Source of the DNA: Alphaproteobacteria bacterium
GTDB taxonomy: Bacteria > Myxococcota_A > UBA796 > GCA-2862545
Direction: 5' to 3'
Assembly (NCBI GenBank): GCA_020632915.1
Contig: JACKEP010000028.1
Location: 13,557-77,556 of the forward strand
Length of the DNA stretch: 64,000 nucleotides
Shown here: piece after piece, positions 54,775-61,978 of the stretch
Layout of the letters: each line of letters opens with the position of its first letter
Position numbering within the stretch: position 1 is the stretch's first letter
Position numbers and translations under genes: made by a program
Notes under the pieces: generated by a model
Databases searched by the model: none
What the model was told of the DNA's origin: nothing
The model's input: only the letters and a program-made list of their open reading frames with translations

Positions 54775-56196
54775 GTGCCCACCCTGTTGCTGTTGCTGGC
54801 GGTCCCCGGTGCCCTGGCCTGGCCAGGTGACGACGCCTGGGTCGATCTGGTGCGTGACGGGACGCCGCTGGTCGACGCCGACGACGGCCTCGACGCGCTC
54901 GATGTCGTCGGGCGCGCCGCGTGGTCGGCCGACGATCGGTGGTGGTACCTGAGGCTGCCGCTGGCGGCCGATCCGGCGCCGGGCGGCACGTGGACCGAGG
55001 GCGCGTGGGGTGCCCTGCTCGACCTGGACGCCGATGGTGCGGTCGAGGCCTGGCTGGGGGTCACCGGCACAGGTGGAGACGTGGTCGTCGCCGTGCCGGA
55101 TGGCGACGGCACCGATCTGCGGCTGATCGGCACGTGGACGGTCACGCTGACCATCGACGCTGCCCAGACCCGCACGGTCGACCTCGGCGAGGGTCGCGTC
55201 GCGCTCGACCTCGCCGTGCGCCGCACGGTGCTCGCGTCGGAAGCAGGCGTCGGGGCGTCCACCCCGGTGCGGTGGCTCGTCGCCACGGCGTCGGACGCCA
55301 CCCTCGCGTCGTGGGCCGACCTGTTCGGCTGCGCTGATCTGGCCTGCCCCGCGGTGGTCACGACCGCGGCGGACGTCGTCGCCATCGACGCCGACGAGGA
55401 CGGGCTCACGCTGCCCGTGGAGCGCCGGGCCGGCACGGATCCGCTGGTGGCCGACAGCGATCTCGGCGGGCTCGCCGATGGCTTCGAGGACCGGGATCAC
55501 GACGGCGTGATCGGGCCGTGGGAGACCGATCCGCTCGATCCGTCCGACGACGCCGACGCCGACGGCGACACGATCCCCGACGTGGTCGAGAAGGGCCCGG
55601 GCGGCGAGGACGTGCACTCGGACGGCGACGGGCGCCCCGACCACGAAGACAGCGACAGCGACGGCGACGGCCTCTCCGACGCGGTGGAGGGGGTGGCCGA
55701 TCCCGACGGCGACGGGATCCCGGCGTACCGCGACCCCGACAGCGACGGCGACGGCATTCCCGACGCCCAGGATGGCGTGCTCGACCCCGACGACGACGGG
55801 CTGCCCGCCTTCCTCGACACCGACAGCGACGACGACGGCATCCCCGACGCCGTCGAGGGCAGCAAGGACTTCGATCGCGACGGCACGCCCAACCACGTCG
55901 ACACCGACGCCGACGGCGACGGCGTCCCCGATGCCGAGGAGGGCACGGCGGACGTCGACTGCGACGGGCGCCCCGACTTCCTCGACGACGACCCGCTGGA
56001 CGGCTTCTGCGACACGGACCTGCCGCGCGGTGACGTCGACGACGCGCCGTTCGACGGGCTCCCCGCGCCGATCGTGCCGGCCAGCGCCGACGACCTCCCG
56101 GGCTGTGCGACGACCGGCGGCGCCCCCGGTTCGCTCGGGTGGCTGGCGCTGTCGGGGCTCGCGCTGGTGGGTGTGCGGCGGCGCCGGTGTCGGTGA
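54775..56196 (+). CDS. Exported TSP3-repeat protein with MYXO-CTERM-like tail
   Basis: A 473-residue exported protein. Signal peptide ends GALAWP. The first 210 residues form an unassigned beta-rich domain. From about residue 220 come some ten thrombospondin type-3/calcium-binding repeats (DSDGDGLSDAVEG, DPDGDGIPAYRD, DSDDDGIPDAVEG, DADGDGVPDAEEG). The end is Cys, a hydrophobic helix (GSLGWLALSGLALVGV) and RRRRCR, like a MYXO-CTERM sorting tail. GTG at 54775 has GGGAGG eight bases upstream and is preferred over the overlapping GTG at 54766. Confidence 0.9.
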   Translation: MPTLLLLLAVPGALAWPGDDAWVDLVRDGTPLVDADDGLDALDVVGRAAWSADDRWWYLRLPLAADPAPGGTWTEGAWGALLDLDADGAVEAWLGVTGTGGDVVVAVPDGDGTDLRLIGTWTVTLTIDAAQTRTVDLGEGRVALDLAVRRTVLASEAGVGASTPVRWLVATASDATLASWADLFGCADLACPAVVTTAADVVAIDADEDGLTLPVERRAGTDPLVADSDLGGLADGFEDRDHDGVIGPWETDPLDPSDDADADGDTIPDVVEKGPGGEDVHSDGDGRPDHEDSDSDGDGLSDAVEGVADPDGDGIPAYRDPDSDGDGIPDAQDGVLDPDDDGLPAFLDTDSDDDGIPDAVEGSKDFDRDGTPNHVDTDADGDGVPDAEEGTADVDCDGRPDFLDDDPLDGFCDTDLPRGDVDDAPFDGLPAPIVPASADDLPGCATTGGAPGSLGWLALSGLALVGVRRRRCR

Positions 56197-56975
56197 CGCC
56201 TGCGGCGACGGTCGTGCTCGTGCGCGCGGGCGCCGACGGGGCCGAGGTCTTCCTGGTCCAGCGGCACGGGCGTAGCGGCTTCATGCCCAACGCGTGGGTG
56301 TTCCCCGGTGGCCGGGTGGAGCCCGAGGACGCCGCGCTGCCGTCACGCTGGTGGTCGGGCGGCGCGCACACGGTGGCGCGCCTGGGGCTGCCCGAGGACG
56401 TCGGCCGGGCGGCGTTGATCGGCGGCGTGCGCGAGACGTTCGAGGAGTCGGGGCTGTGGCTCGGTCACGGCGCGCCGGATCCGTCGACGCGCGCGCCACT
56501 CGCGGCCGGCGAGGTGTCGCTGGCCACGGTGCTGGAGCAAGCGGAGGCCTCGCTCGACCTCGACCGGCTGCTGCCGTGGGCGCGGTGGGTCACGCCCGAG
56601 GGGGAGCGCCGACGCTTCGACACGGTGTTCCTGCTGGCGCGGGTCGAGGACGCGGGCGGCCGCCATGACGATCGGGAGACCGTGGCCAGCGGCTGGTTCC
56701 GCCCGGCCGACGTGCTGGCGGCGGGCCTGCACACGATGGGGCTCGCGCCGCCGACGTGGTGGACGTTGCACGAGCTGGCGCAGGTCGGCGACGCGGAGGC
56801 GGTGGTGGCGGCGGCCGCGTCCCGCGATCTCGCGCCGGTGCAGCCGGTGCTGTCCTCCGACGCGGCCGCGTTCGGCATCCTGCTGCCGGGCGACCCGGGT
56901 CACCCCGAACCGCGGCGCCCCGACCTGCCTACGCGCATCACGCTGGGGCCGGACGGGTGGGCGGCGACGCCGTAG
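56193..56975 (+). CDS. Nudix hydrolase with interrupted Nudix box (NUDT19-like)
   Basis: A 260-residue Nudix protein. The box is split: FPGGRVEPED is separated from the catalytic REx2EE part (GGVRETFEESGLWLG) by about 35 residues. This layout is that of the NUDT19/RP2p group, some of which cleave CoA esters. Opening VTPAATVVLVR and ADGAEVFLVQRHGR are typical. The GTG overlaps the TSP3 gene stop (GTGA). Substrate not determined. Confidence 0.88.
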   Translation: MTPAATVVLVRAGADGAEVFLVQRHGRSGFMPNAWVFPGGRVEPEDAALPSRWWSGGAHTVARLGLPEDVGRAALIGGVRETFEESGLWLGHGAPDPSTRAPLAAGEVSLATVLEQAEASLDLDRLLPWARWVTPEGERRRFDTVFLLARVEDAGGRHDDRETVASGWFRPADVLAAGLHTMGLAPPTWWTLHELAQVGDAEAVVAAAASRDLAPVQPVLSSDAAAFGILLPGDPGHPEPRRPDLPTRITLGPDGWAATP

Positions 56976-57005
56976 CCGGCGACCGGACCGCGCGGGTGCG
57001 TGGAC

Positions 57006-57743
57006 TCACGGCACGTGGGCGAGGCGGCGGTCGGCGAGGTGGGCCTGAGCGACGTCGAGCAGGGGCTCGTCGCCCTGGGCGAGCTGGCGGATCCGTCGCC
57101 CGGTGAGCATCAACGCGCGCGCGAGCTCCGCGGTCTGCCAGCCCCGCTCGCGGGCGAGGTGGACGAACAGCCGGAAGCAGCGGCGGTCGGCCGGCAGCAC
57201 GCCGAGGACCGCGGCGGACACGCGCATCATGTGGTCGAGACCGGAGCCGTCCTCGGTGACGCGCCCGGACGGCAGGGAGCCACCTCCGGCCCGGGCATGG
57301 ACGTCCTGGGGATCGACGCGGTCACCGAGGACGGCAGGGTCGTAGAAGTCGGACTGGCGAAAGCCCATCAGGTCGCGGTGGCTCGTCCACGCGTTCTGCA
57401 ACGGGTCGGCGTCGCCGTCGACGTCGTGGCACCAGGCCACCGCCGACGTCAGCTCGGCCTCGGCGATGTCGTCGCAGACGGTGTCGCCCCACACGAGCGG
57501 CCGGCCGACCGACCGTGAGACGCGGCACGTGCCCGCCTTGGTGCCGCGGACCACGTTGGCCTGCGCGACCGCGTCGCCCTCGAGCACGAGCCGCAGCTCC
57601 TGGGCGCCGAGGCCGAACGCCAGCACGAGGACGTCGTGCGAGCGCGCCGACGCCGCCAGCCGCCGGATGAGCGCGTAGCGGTGGAGCGGGGTCTTGAGGG
57701 CGTCGGAACCGTGGGCGATCGAGCACTGGTAGACGGTGGGCAT
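57006..57743 (-). CDS. Domesticated REP-associated transposase-like protein with HTH tail
   Basis: A 245-residue protein. Residues 1-130 align by eye with Y1/REP-associated tyrosine transposases: the core strand that normally reads LMPNHxHLLL here reads GLGAQELRLVL, so both His of the HUH metal site are Glu/Arg, and the following catalytic Tyr region has no Tyr. The late WTSHRDLMG matches the family WSSYxxYxG block. The C-terminal 65 residues resemble the DnaA-type helix-turn-helix often attached (LFVHLARERGW, TAELARALMLTGRRIRQL, HLADRRL). It likely still binds DNA but cannot cleave it. AGGAGG precedes the ATG. Confidence 0.6.
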   Translation of the reverse strand: MPTVYQCSIAHGSDALKTPLHRYALIRRLAASARSHDVLVLAFGLGAQELRLVLEGDAVAQANVVRGTKAGTCRVSRSVGRPLVWGDTVCDDIAEAELTSAVAWCHDVDGDADPLQNAWTSHRDLMGFRQSDFYDPAVLGDRVDPQDVHARAGGGSLPSGRVTEDGSGLDHMMRVSAAVLGVLPADRRCFRLFVHLARERGWQTAELARALMLTGRRIRQLAQGDEPLLDVAQAHLADRRLAHVP

Positions 57744-57839
57744 CTTCAACCTCCTGCCGACGTGCAAGGCAGGGGGTGTGCCACCGATTGTGGAGCTTTC
57801 AGCGCTTCAGATCGTCGAATCGACCGTCGATCGTCGGGA

Positions 57840-57860
57840 GGTGTCCGACGATCCGACACC
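57840..57860. promoter_or_regulatory. Inverted repeat upstream of the transposase-like gene
   Basis: GGTGTC and GACACC are arranged as an inverted repeat with a 9-base spacer, about 100 bases upstream of the HTH gene start. Nearby are ATCGTCG twice and CGACGAT once. It could be an operator for the HTH protein. The 212-base gap 57744-57955 shows no gene I can support. Confidence 0.3.
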
Positions 57861-57955
57861 CTGGGGACGGCGTGGGGCGGCGGGGCGACGGTCGGGAGCT
57901 ATCCGTTGTGGCGCGGCGCCGTGGGGAGTGACGGGCGTCGGCTGCCGCGGGCCGC

Positions 57956-58105
57956 TCAGAAGAACGGGTAGATGAACGGCGACAGCGGGCTCATCTGGCT
58001 GAACACGACCAGGCCGCCGACCAGCACGAGGGCGGCCACGATCGGCACGAGCCAGAACCGCCGACCTTCCCAGATGAACCGACCGAACTCACGGATGAGC
58101 TTCAT
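57956..58105 (-). CDS. DUF5989 family small membrane protein
   Basis: A 49-residue protein read directly from the sequence. It starts MKLIREFGRFIWEGRRFWLVP, shown here only in part as IREFGRFIWEGRRFW, then one transmembrane helix (VAALVLVGGLVVF) and a short tail (SPLSPFIYPFF). AAGGAG lies upstream of the ATG. Sequence and setting match DUF5989, a small protein found beside SxtJ and carbamoyltransferase genes. It stands 83 bases downstream of the carbamoyltransferase-SxtJ gene on the same strand. Probably a membrane partner of the SxtJ domain. Confidence 0.85.
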   Translation of the reverse strand: MKLIREFGRFIWEGRRFWLVPIVAALVLVGGLVVFSQMSPLSPFIYPFF

Positions 58106-58188
58106 GGACCGCTCCTTGGCGGGGCATCATACCCCGGGCGGCGCGTCGCAGGGCGCACCGCGTGGGGGGGCGGCGGGCGCGTGACGGA

Positions 58189-60387
58189 TCAGAACATCCG
58201 CTCGTAGCGCTCCTTGTCGTCGGGCAGGTTGGACAGCGGCTTCCAGTGGCCCGACGTCGACGGGCGGTCGTCGGCGAGCGGGTCGCCGGTGAGGCGGCGC
58301 AGCAGGCCGATCGGCGTGGCGATGAGCAGGTAGACGAGCGTGAGCAGGACGCGCGCGTTGAAGTGTCCGATCACGCGCCCGAAGCGCAGGAAGACCGCCT
58401 CGACGGGGCGCAGGCTGTCGGGTGCGAGCGCGCCGGGGACGCCGAGGAAGACGGCGAGGCTGCCGGTGACCGCGGCCCACGGCAGGTGTTCGCGCCAGAT
58501 CGACAGCAGGCAGACGGTGCCGAGGATCGCGGCGCCGCCGAGGCCGAACGTGCGCAGGTGCTGCGTGGTGACCTCACGCGGGAACACCGGTGGGGGCGGC
58601 ACCTGCCCGGTGGGGGCGCGGTCGGGAGGCCGCAGCACCAGGTGGTCGCCGAGCACCAGGGCGTCCATGCCGCTGGCCAGGAAGGTGTGGCAGGCGTTCT
58701 CGGGTGAGCCGACGATGGGCTCGCCGCGCAGGTTGAACGAGGTGTTGAGCAGGACCGGGCACCCGGTGCGCGCGCCGAAGGCCTGCAGCAGCGCGTGGAA
58801 GCGCGGGTTGGTGGCGGCGCTGACCGTCTGCACGCGCGCGGAGAAGTCGACGTGGGTGATCGCCGGCATCGTGCTGCGGTCGACCCAGAGCAGGTCGAGC
58901 CCGGTCTTGGCGGCGTCGTCGGCGGAGACGGGCTTGCGGTGGGCCTCGGAGACGGGCACCACGAGGAGCATGTAGGGGCTGTCGCTGGAGAGGTCGAACC
59001 AGTCCCGCGCGACCTCTTCGGGGACGGCCGGGGCGAACGGACGGAAGCCCTCGCGGAACTTGATCTTGGCGTTGACGCGCGGCTGCATGTCGACGCGGCG
59101 GGGGTCGGCGAGGATGCTGCGCGCACCGAGTGCGCGGGGGCCGAACTCCATGCGTCCCTGGTACCAGCCGATGACCTTGCCCTCGTCGAGCAGGGCCGCG
59201 ACGCGATCGAGGAGCACGGCCTCGTCGGGGAGGTGCTCGGCGGTGAGCCCCGTGGCCTCGAGGGCAGCGGCCACGTCGGCGTCGTGGACGTCGGGGCCGA
59301 GGTAGGCGCCCTGCATGCCGTCGGGGGTGACCACCTCGCGCGGCTTGCCGAGGAGGTGGTGCCAGGCGACCACGGCCGCGCCGATGGCTCCCCCCGCGTC
59401 GCCTGCAGCCGGCTGGATCCACACGTCGTCGAAGACACGCTCGGCAACGAGCTTGCCGTTCGCGACGCTGTTGAGCGCCACACCGCCGGCCATGCAGAGC
59501 TGCGATGCCCCGGTGCGCTCGCGGACGTAGCGGGCCTGGGTGAGCACGACCTGCTCGGTGACCGCCTGGATCGACCGCGCGACGTCCATGTGGCGCTGCG
59601 TGACCTCGCCTTCCGGCGTGCGCGCGGGACCGCCGAACAGGTCGGCGAACCCCGGTCCGATCGTGGACTGCCCCTCCAGGAAGGCGAAGTAGTCGAGGTT
59701 GAGGCGGTAGGAGCCGTCGGGCTCGAGGTGGAGGAGGTGGGCGAGGATGACGTCGGCGAAGCGCGGCTGACCGTAGGGCGCCAGGCCCATCACCTTGTAT
59801 TCGCCGTTGTTGACCTTGAAGCCGAGGTACTGCGTGAACGCCGAGTAGAGCAGGCCCATGCTGTGGGGGAACCGGATCTCCTCGAGCAGCTCCAGCCGAG
59901 CGTCGCGGCCGAGGCCGATGGCGTTGGTCGTCCACTCGCCGACGCCGTCGGTGGTGAGCGTGGCCGCCTCACGGAACGGCGACAGGAAGAAGGCGCTGGC
60001 GGCGTGGGACTCGTGGTGGCCGGCGAACAGGAACGGGCCCTCGAAGCCCAGCTGCTCGCGCACGACGTCTTCGACCCGCAGCTTCTCCAGGAACCACGAC
60101 GGCAGCGCGTCGTTCCACCGCTTGAGCCCTCGCGGGGCGATCGCCATCGTGGTGTTCAGCACGCGGTCGAACTTCAGCAGCGGCTTCTCGTAGAACGCCA
60201 CCATGTCGACCGCCGACGGCGCCAGACCGGCCGTGCGCAGGCAGGCGTCGATCGCCCGTCGCGGGTAGTCCGGATCGTGCTTGATCCGGGTGAACCGCTC
60301 CTCCTGCGCCGCAGCGACCAGCTTGCCGTCGACGAGCAACGCCGCCGCGCTGTCGTGGTAGAAGGCCGACAGTCCGAGGATGACCAT
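58189..60387 (-). CDS. Carbamoyltransferase fused to SxtJ-like membrane domain
   Basis: A 732-residue fusion. Residues 1-580 are a NodU/CmcH/TobZ-type O-carbamoyltransferase: LGLSAFYHDSAAALLVDG, EERFTRIKHDPDYP, GHHESHAASAFF, TTDGVGEW, NGEYKVMGLAPYG, CMAGGVALNSVANGK, FGPRALGARSILADPR and NTSFNLRGEPIV. Residues about 604-732 resemble SxtJ: helices LGGAAILGTVCLLSIW and LLTLVYLLIATPIGLL, then WKPLSNLPDDKERYERMF. In the related clusters I know, these are separate genes. The carbamoyl acceptor is unknown. ATG at 60387 lacks a close ribosome-binding site. Confidence 0.9.
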   Translation of the reverse strand: MVILGLSAFYHDSAAALLVDGKLVAAAQEERFTRIKHDPDYPRRAIDACLRTAGLAPSAVDMVAFYEKPLLKFDRVLNTTMAIAPRGLKRWNDALPSWFLEKLRVEDVVREQLGFEGPFLFAGHHESHAASAFFLSPFREAATLTTDGVGEWTTNAIGLGRDARLELLEEIRFPHSMGLLYSAFTQYLGFKVNNGEYKVMGLAPYGQPRFADVILAHLLHLEPDGSYRLNLDYFAFLEGQSTIGPGFADLFGGPARTPEGEVTQRHMDVARSIQAVTEQVVLTQARYVRERTGASQLCMAGGVALNSVANGKLVAERVFDDVWIQPAAGDAGGAIGAAVVAWHHLLGKPREVVTPDGMQGAYLGPDVHDADVAAALEATGLTAEHLPDEAVLLDRVAALLDEGKVIGWYQGRMEFGPRALGARSILADPRRVDMQPRVNAKIKFREGFRPFAPAVPEEVARDWFDLSSDSPYMLLVVPVSEAHRKPVSADDAAKTGLDLLWVDRSTMPAITHVDFSARVQTVSAATNPRFHALLQAFGARTGCPVLLNTSFNLRGEPIVGSPENACHTFLASGMDALVLGDHLVLRPPDRAPTGQVPPPPVFPREVTTQHLRTFGLGGAAILGTVCLLSIWREHLPWAAVTGSLAVFLGVPGALAPDSLRPVEAVFLRFGRVIGHFNARVLLTLVYLLIATPIGLLRRLTGDPLADDRPSTSGHWKPLSNLPDDKERYERMF

Positions 60388-60548
60388 GTGGCGCGCGCCC
60401 CTCCGGTCCCCCGAGCCTAACCGACCCCGCCCCGACCGGTCCCCCACGGGCGAAAGAGCGCCACGAACGCGCTCCCGCGTCGAGAAAAAGCGCACGCCGG
60501 CACGCCACCCGCCGTCGGCCAACCCGCCGATCGAAGGACGGCGTCCGG

Positions 60549-60780
60549 GCTACGGTGGGTCTGGGTGCCGGCGACACCAGGAGCGCCGGGCGAGGAGCGA
60601 GGGAGCGTACTTCCGTACGTGACCGACCGACGACCCCAAGCGACCCCGGATCGGTGGTGCCGTGGCTACGGTGGGTCTGGGTGCCGGCGACACCAGGAGC
60701 GCCGGGCGAGGAGCGAGGGAGCGTACTTGCGTACGTGACCGACCGACGACCCCAAGCGACGCAGGATCGACGGTGCCCAG
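60549..60780. repeat. Tandem 116-bp direct repeat (two copies)
   Basis: Two adjacent copies, 60549-60664 and 60665-60780, differ at about 7 of 116 positions. Each starts GCTACGGTGGGTCTGGG and contains a 5-bp hairpin CGTAC-loop-GTACG whose loop changes from TTC(C) to TTGC while the stem is kept. Weak ORFs run through both copies but look spurious. The repeat fills most of the 406-base gap 60388-60793; the first 160 bases hold nothing I recognise. Confidence 0.85.
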
Positions 60781-60792
60781 GCGCACCGTAGC
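60665..60792 (+). other. Closed-stem structure around the second repeat copy (possible structured RNA)
   Basis: The first 21 bases (60665-60685) pair with 60772-60792: 17 Watson-Crick pairs, 3 G-U pairs and 1 mismatch when read as plus-strand RNA. The same wobble positions would be A-C mismatches on the minus strand, so a plus-strand RNA is favoured. The inner CGTAC/GTACG hairpin sits in the enclosed region. The 3' arm ends one base before the rpmJ stop codon on the other strand, so it could instead act as the rpmJ transcript end. Confidence 0.45.
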
Positions 60793-60793
60793 G

Positions 60794-60934
60794 TTACTTC
60801 TTCTTGGCGGAGCCCTGGCGTGCCTTGAACCGCGGGTTCGTCTTGTTGATGACGTAGACGCGGCCGCGGCGACGGACGATCTGGCAGTCCTTGTGCCGCT
60901 TCTTGAGCGCGCGGAGCGAGTGGGCGACCTTCAT
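60794..60934 (-). CDS. rpmJ: 50S ribosomal protein bL36, zinc-free type
   Basis: A 46-residue ribosomal protein read directly from sequence: it opens MKVAHSLRALKKRHKDC and continues VRRRGRVYVINKTNPRFKAR. This is bL36 of the C- type: only one Cys remains of the four zinc ligands of the C+ form. Bacteria often keep a zinc-free copy for use under zinc limitation. GGGAG precedes the ATG. No other ribosomal gene is adjacent, which also fits a secondary copy. Confidence 0.95.
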   Translation of the reverse strand: MKVAHSLRALKKRHKDCQIVRRRGRVYVINKTNPRFKARQGSAKKK

Positions 60935-60982
60935 GGGATGCTCCCGGAGGGTTACAGACCGCCGCGTCTATGCCGACGGGGT

Positions 60983-61969
60983 CTACGCGTCAACCGGGCG
61001 TGCGGGCGGTGGCGCCCACACGGTGAGGTCGTAGAGCGTGCCACCGGCGGCGTTGCCGACCGGGTGCTCGGCGACGATGCGGCCCCTCGACGGATCCACC
61101 TGCAGCACGCGCGTGGGGAGCTTGCGGCCGGCCTCCCCCTTGACCACCCACCGCAGCAGCTCCCGGTGGGTCGGCGAGCGCAGCATGGTCATGCCGACGT
61201 AGAGCTGCCCGTCGTGGCCCGCGATGCCGCGGCACCACCCGGGCATGCGGCGTGAGGCGGTGAGGGCGCCGAGGTCGAGCGTGCGCACGCGATCCCGCGT
61301 CGTCGGATCCACCGCGATCAGGTGGCCGGTGACGGTGGTGAACCAGACAAGGCCGTCGAGGAGGACGCCGTCGTGGGGAGGCCCCTCGGGGAACGCCAGC
61401 GGCGGATGGTCGGACGTCAGGCACCGGCACGTCTGCGTCACCAGGCAGGTGACCCACAGGTCGTCGCCGAGCACGACGATGCGGTTGGGGTGGGCGTGGT
61501 GGGGCTTGGTGGCGTCGAACGGGACGGTCCGGAAGTCGTCGATGCCCGGGAACGCCACGGCGAACGGGACGTCGCGCAGCACGTGGTGGGCGACCAGCTC
61601 CCGGTGGACGTCGAACACCAGCACGCTGTCGTTGCCCGCGGACGTCACGGCGAGCCCTCCGCCCGGCAGGGGACGGGCGTCGTGCAGGTCGTGGAACAGC
61701 GGGTGGCTGAAGCGGTCGCGCACCGCCAGCGTGGGCAGGTCCAGCCAGATCACCTCGGTGCGGGTGACCTGCACGAGGACGTCGCCGTCGCGGTGGGCGC
61801 CCAGGCACTCGGCGTGGTCGCGCGCGCTCGGGTGGGTGCCGGGCGTCGGGGGCACGTGCAGCGCGTCGACCACCGTGCCCGTGGAAGGATCGAGCCAGCG
61901 GAGCACGGCCTGGAGGGGGGCCGCCGGGTCGCCGCCCGGCTTGAGGCCCATCGACAGGAGCAGCCTCAC
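60983..61969 (-). CDS. Beta-propeller-like protein of unknown function
   Basis: A 328-residue protein without a convincing signal peptide. Repeating short strands with Asp/His turns look like a six- or seven-bladed propeller: VIWLDLPTLAVRDRF, LPGGGLAVTSAGNDSVLVFDV, VVLGDDLWVTCLV, LLDGLVWFTTVTGHLIAVDP and GHDGQLYVGMTML. GTG with GAGGGG upstream, 9 bases after the preceding gene, so co-transcribed with the exported propeller protein. No family claimed. Confidence 0.68.
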   Translation of the reverse strand: MRLLLSMGLKPGGDPAAPLQAVLRWLDPSTGTVVDALHVPPTPGTHPSARDHAECLGAHRDGDVLVQVTRTEVIWLDLPTLAVRDRFSHPLFHDLHDARPLPGGGLAVTSAGNDSVLVFDVHRELVAHHVLRDVPFAVAFPGIDDFRTVPFDATKPHHAHPNRIVVLGDDLWVTCLVTQTCRCLTSDHPPLAFPEGPPHDGVLLDGLVWFTTVTGHLIAVDPTTRDRVRTLDLGALTASRRMPGWCRGIAGHDGQLYVGMTMLRSPTHRELLRWVVKGEAGRKLPTRVLQVDPSRGRIVAEHPVGNAAGGTLYDLTVWAPPPARPVDA

Positions 61970-61978
61970 GCGCGCCCC

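Noticed and set aside
57006..57743. Active REP transposase
   Set aside because: The HUH metal-binding His residues and the catalytic Tyr are not present.
60555..60791. Small ORFs through the tandem repeat
   Set aside because: Open in several frames because of base composition; both copies read the same Arg/Thr-rich text with no start signal. The repeat is better explained by its pairing potential.
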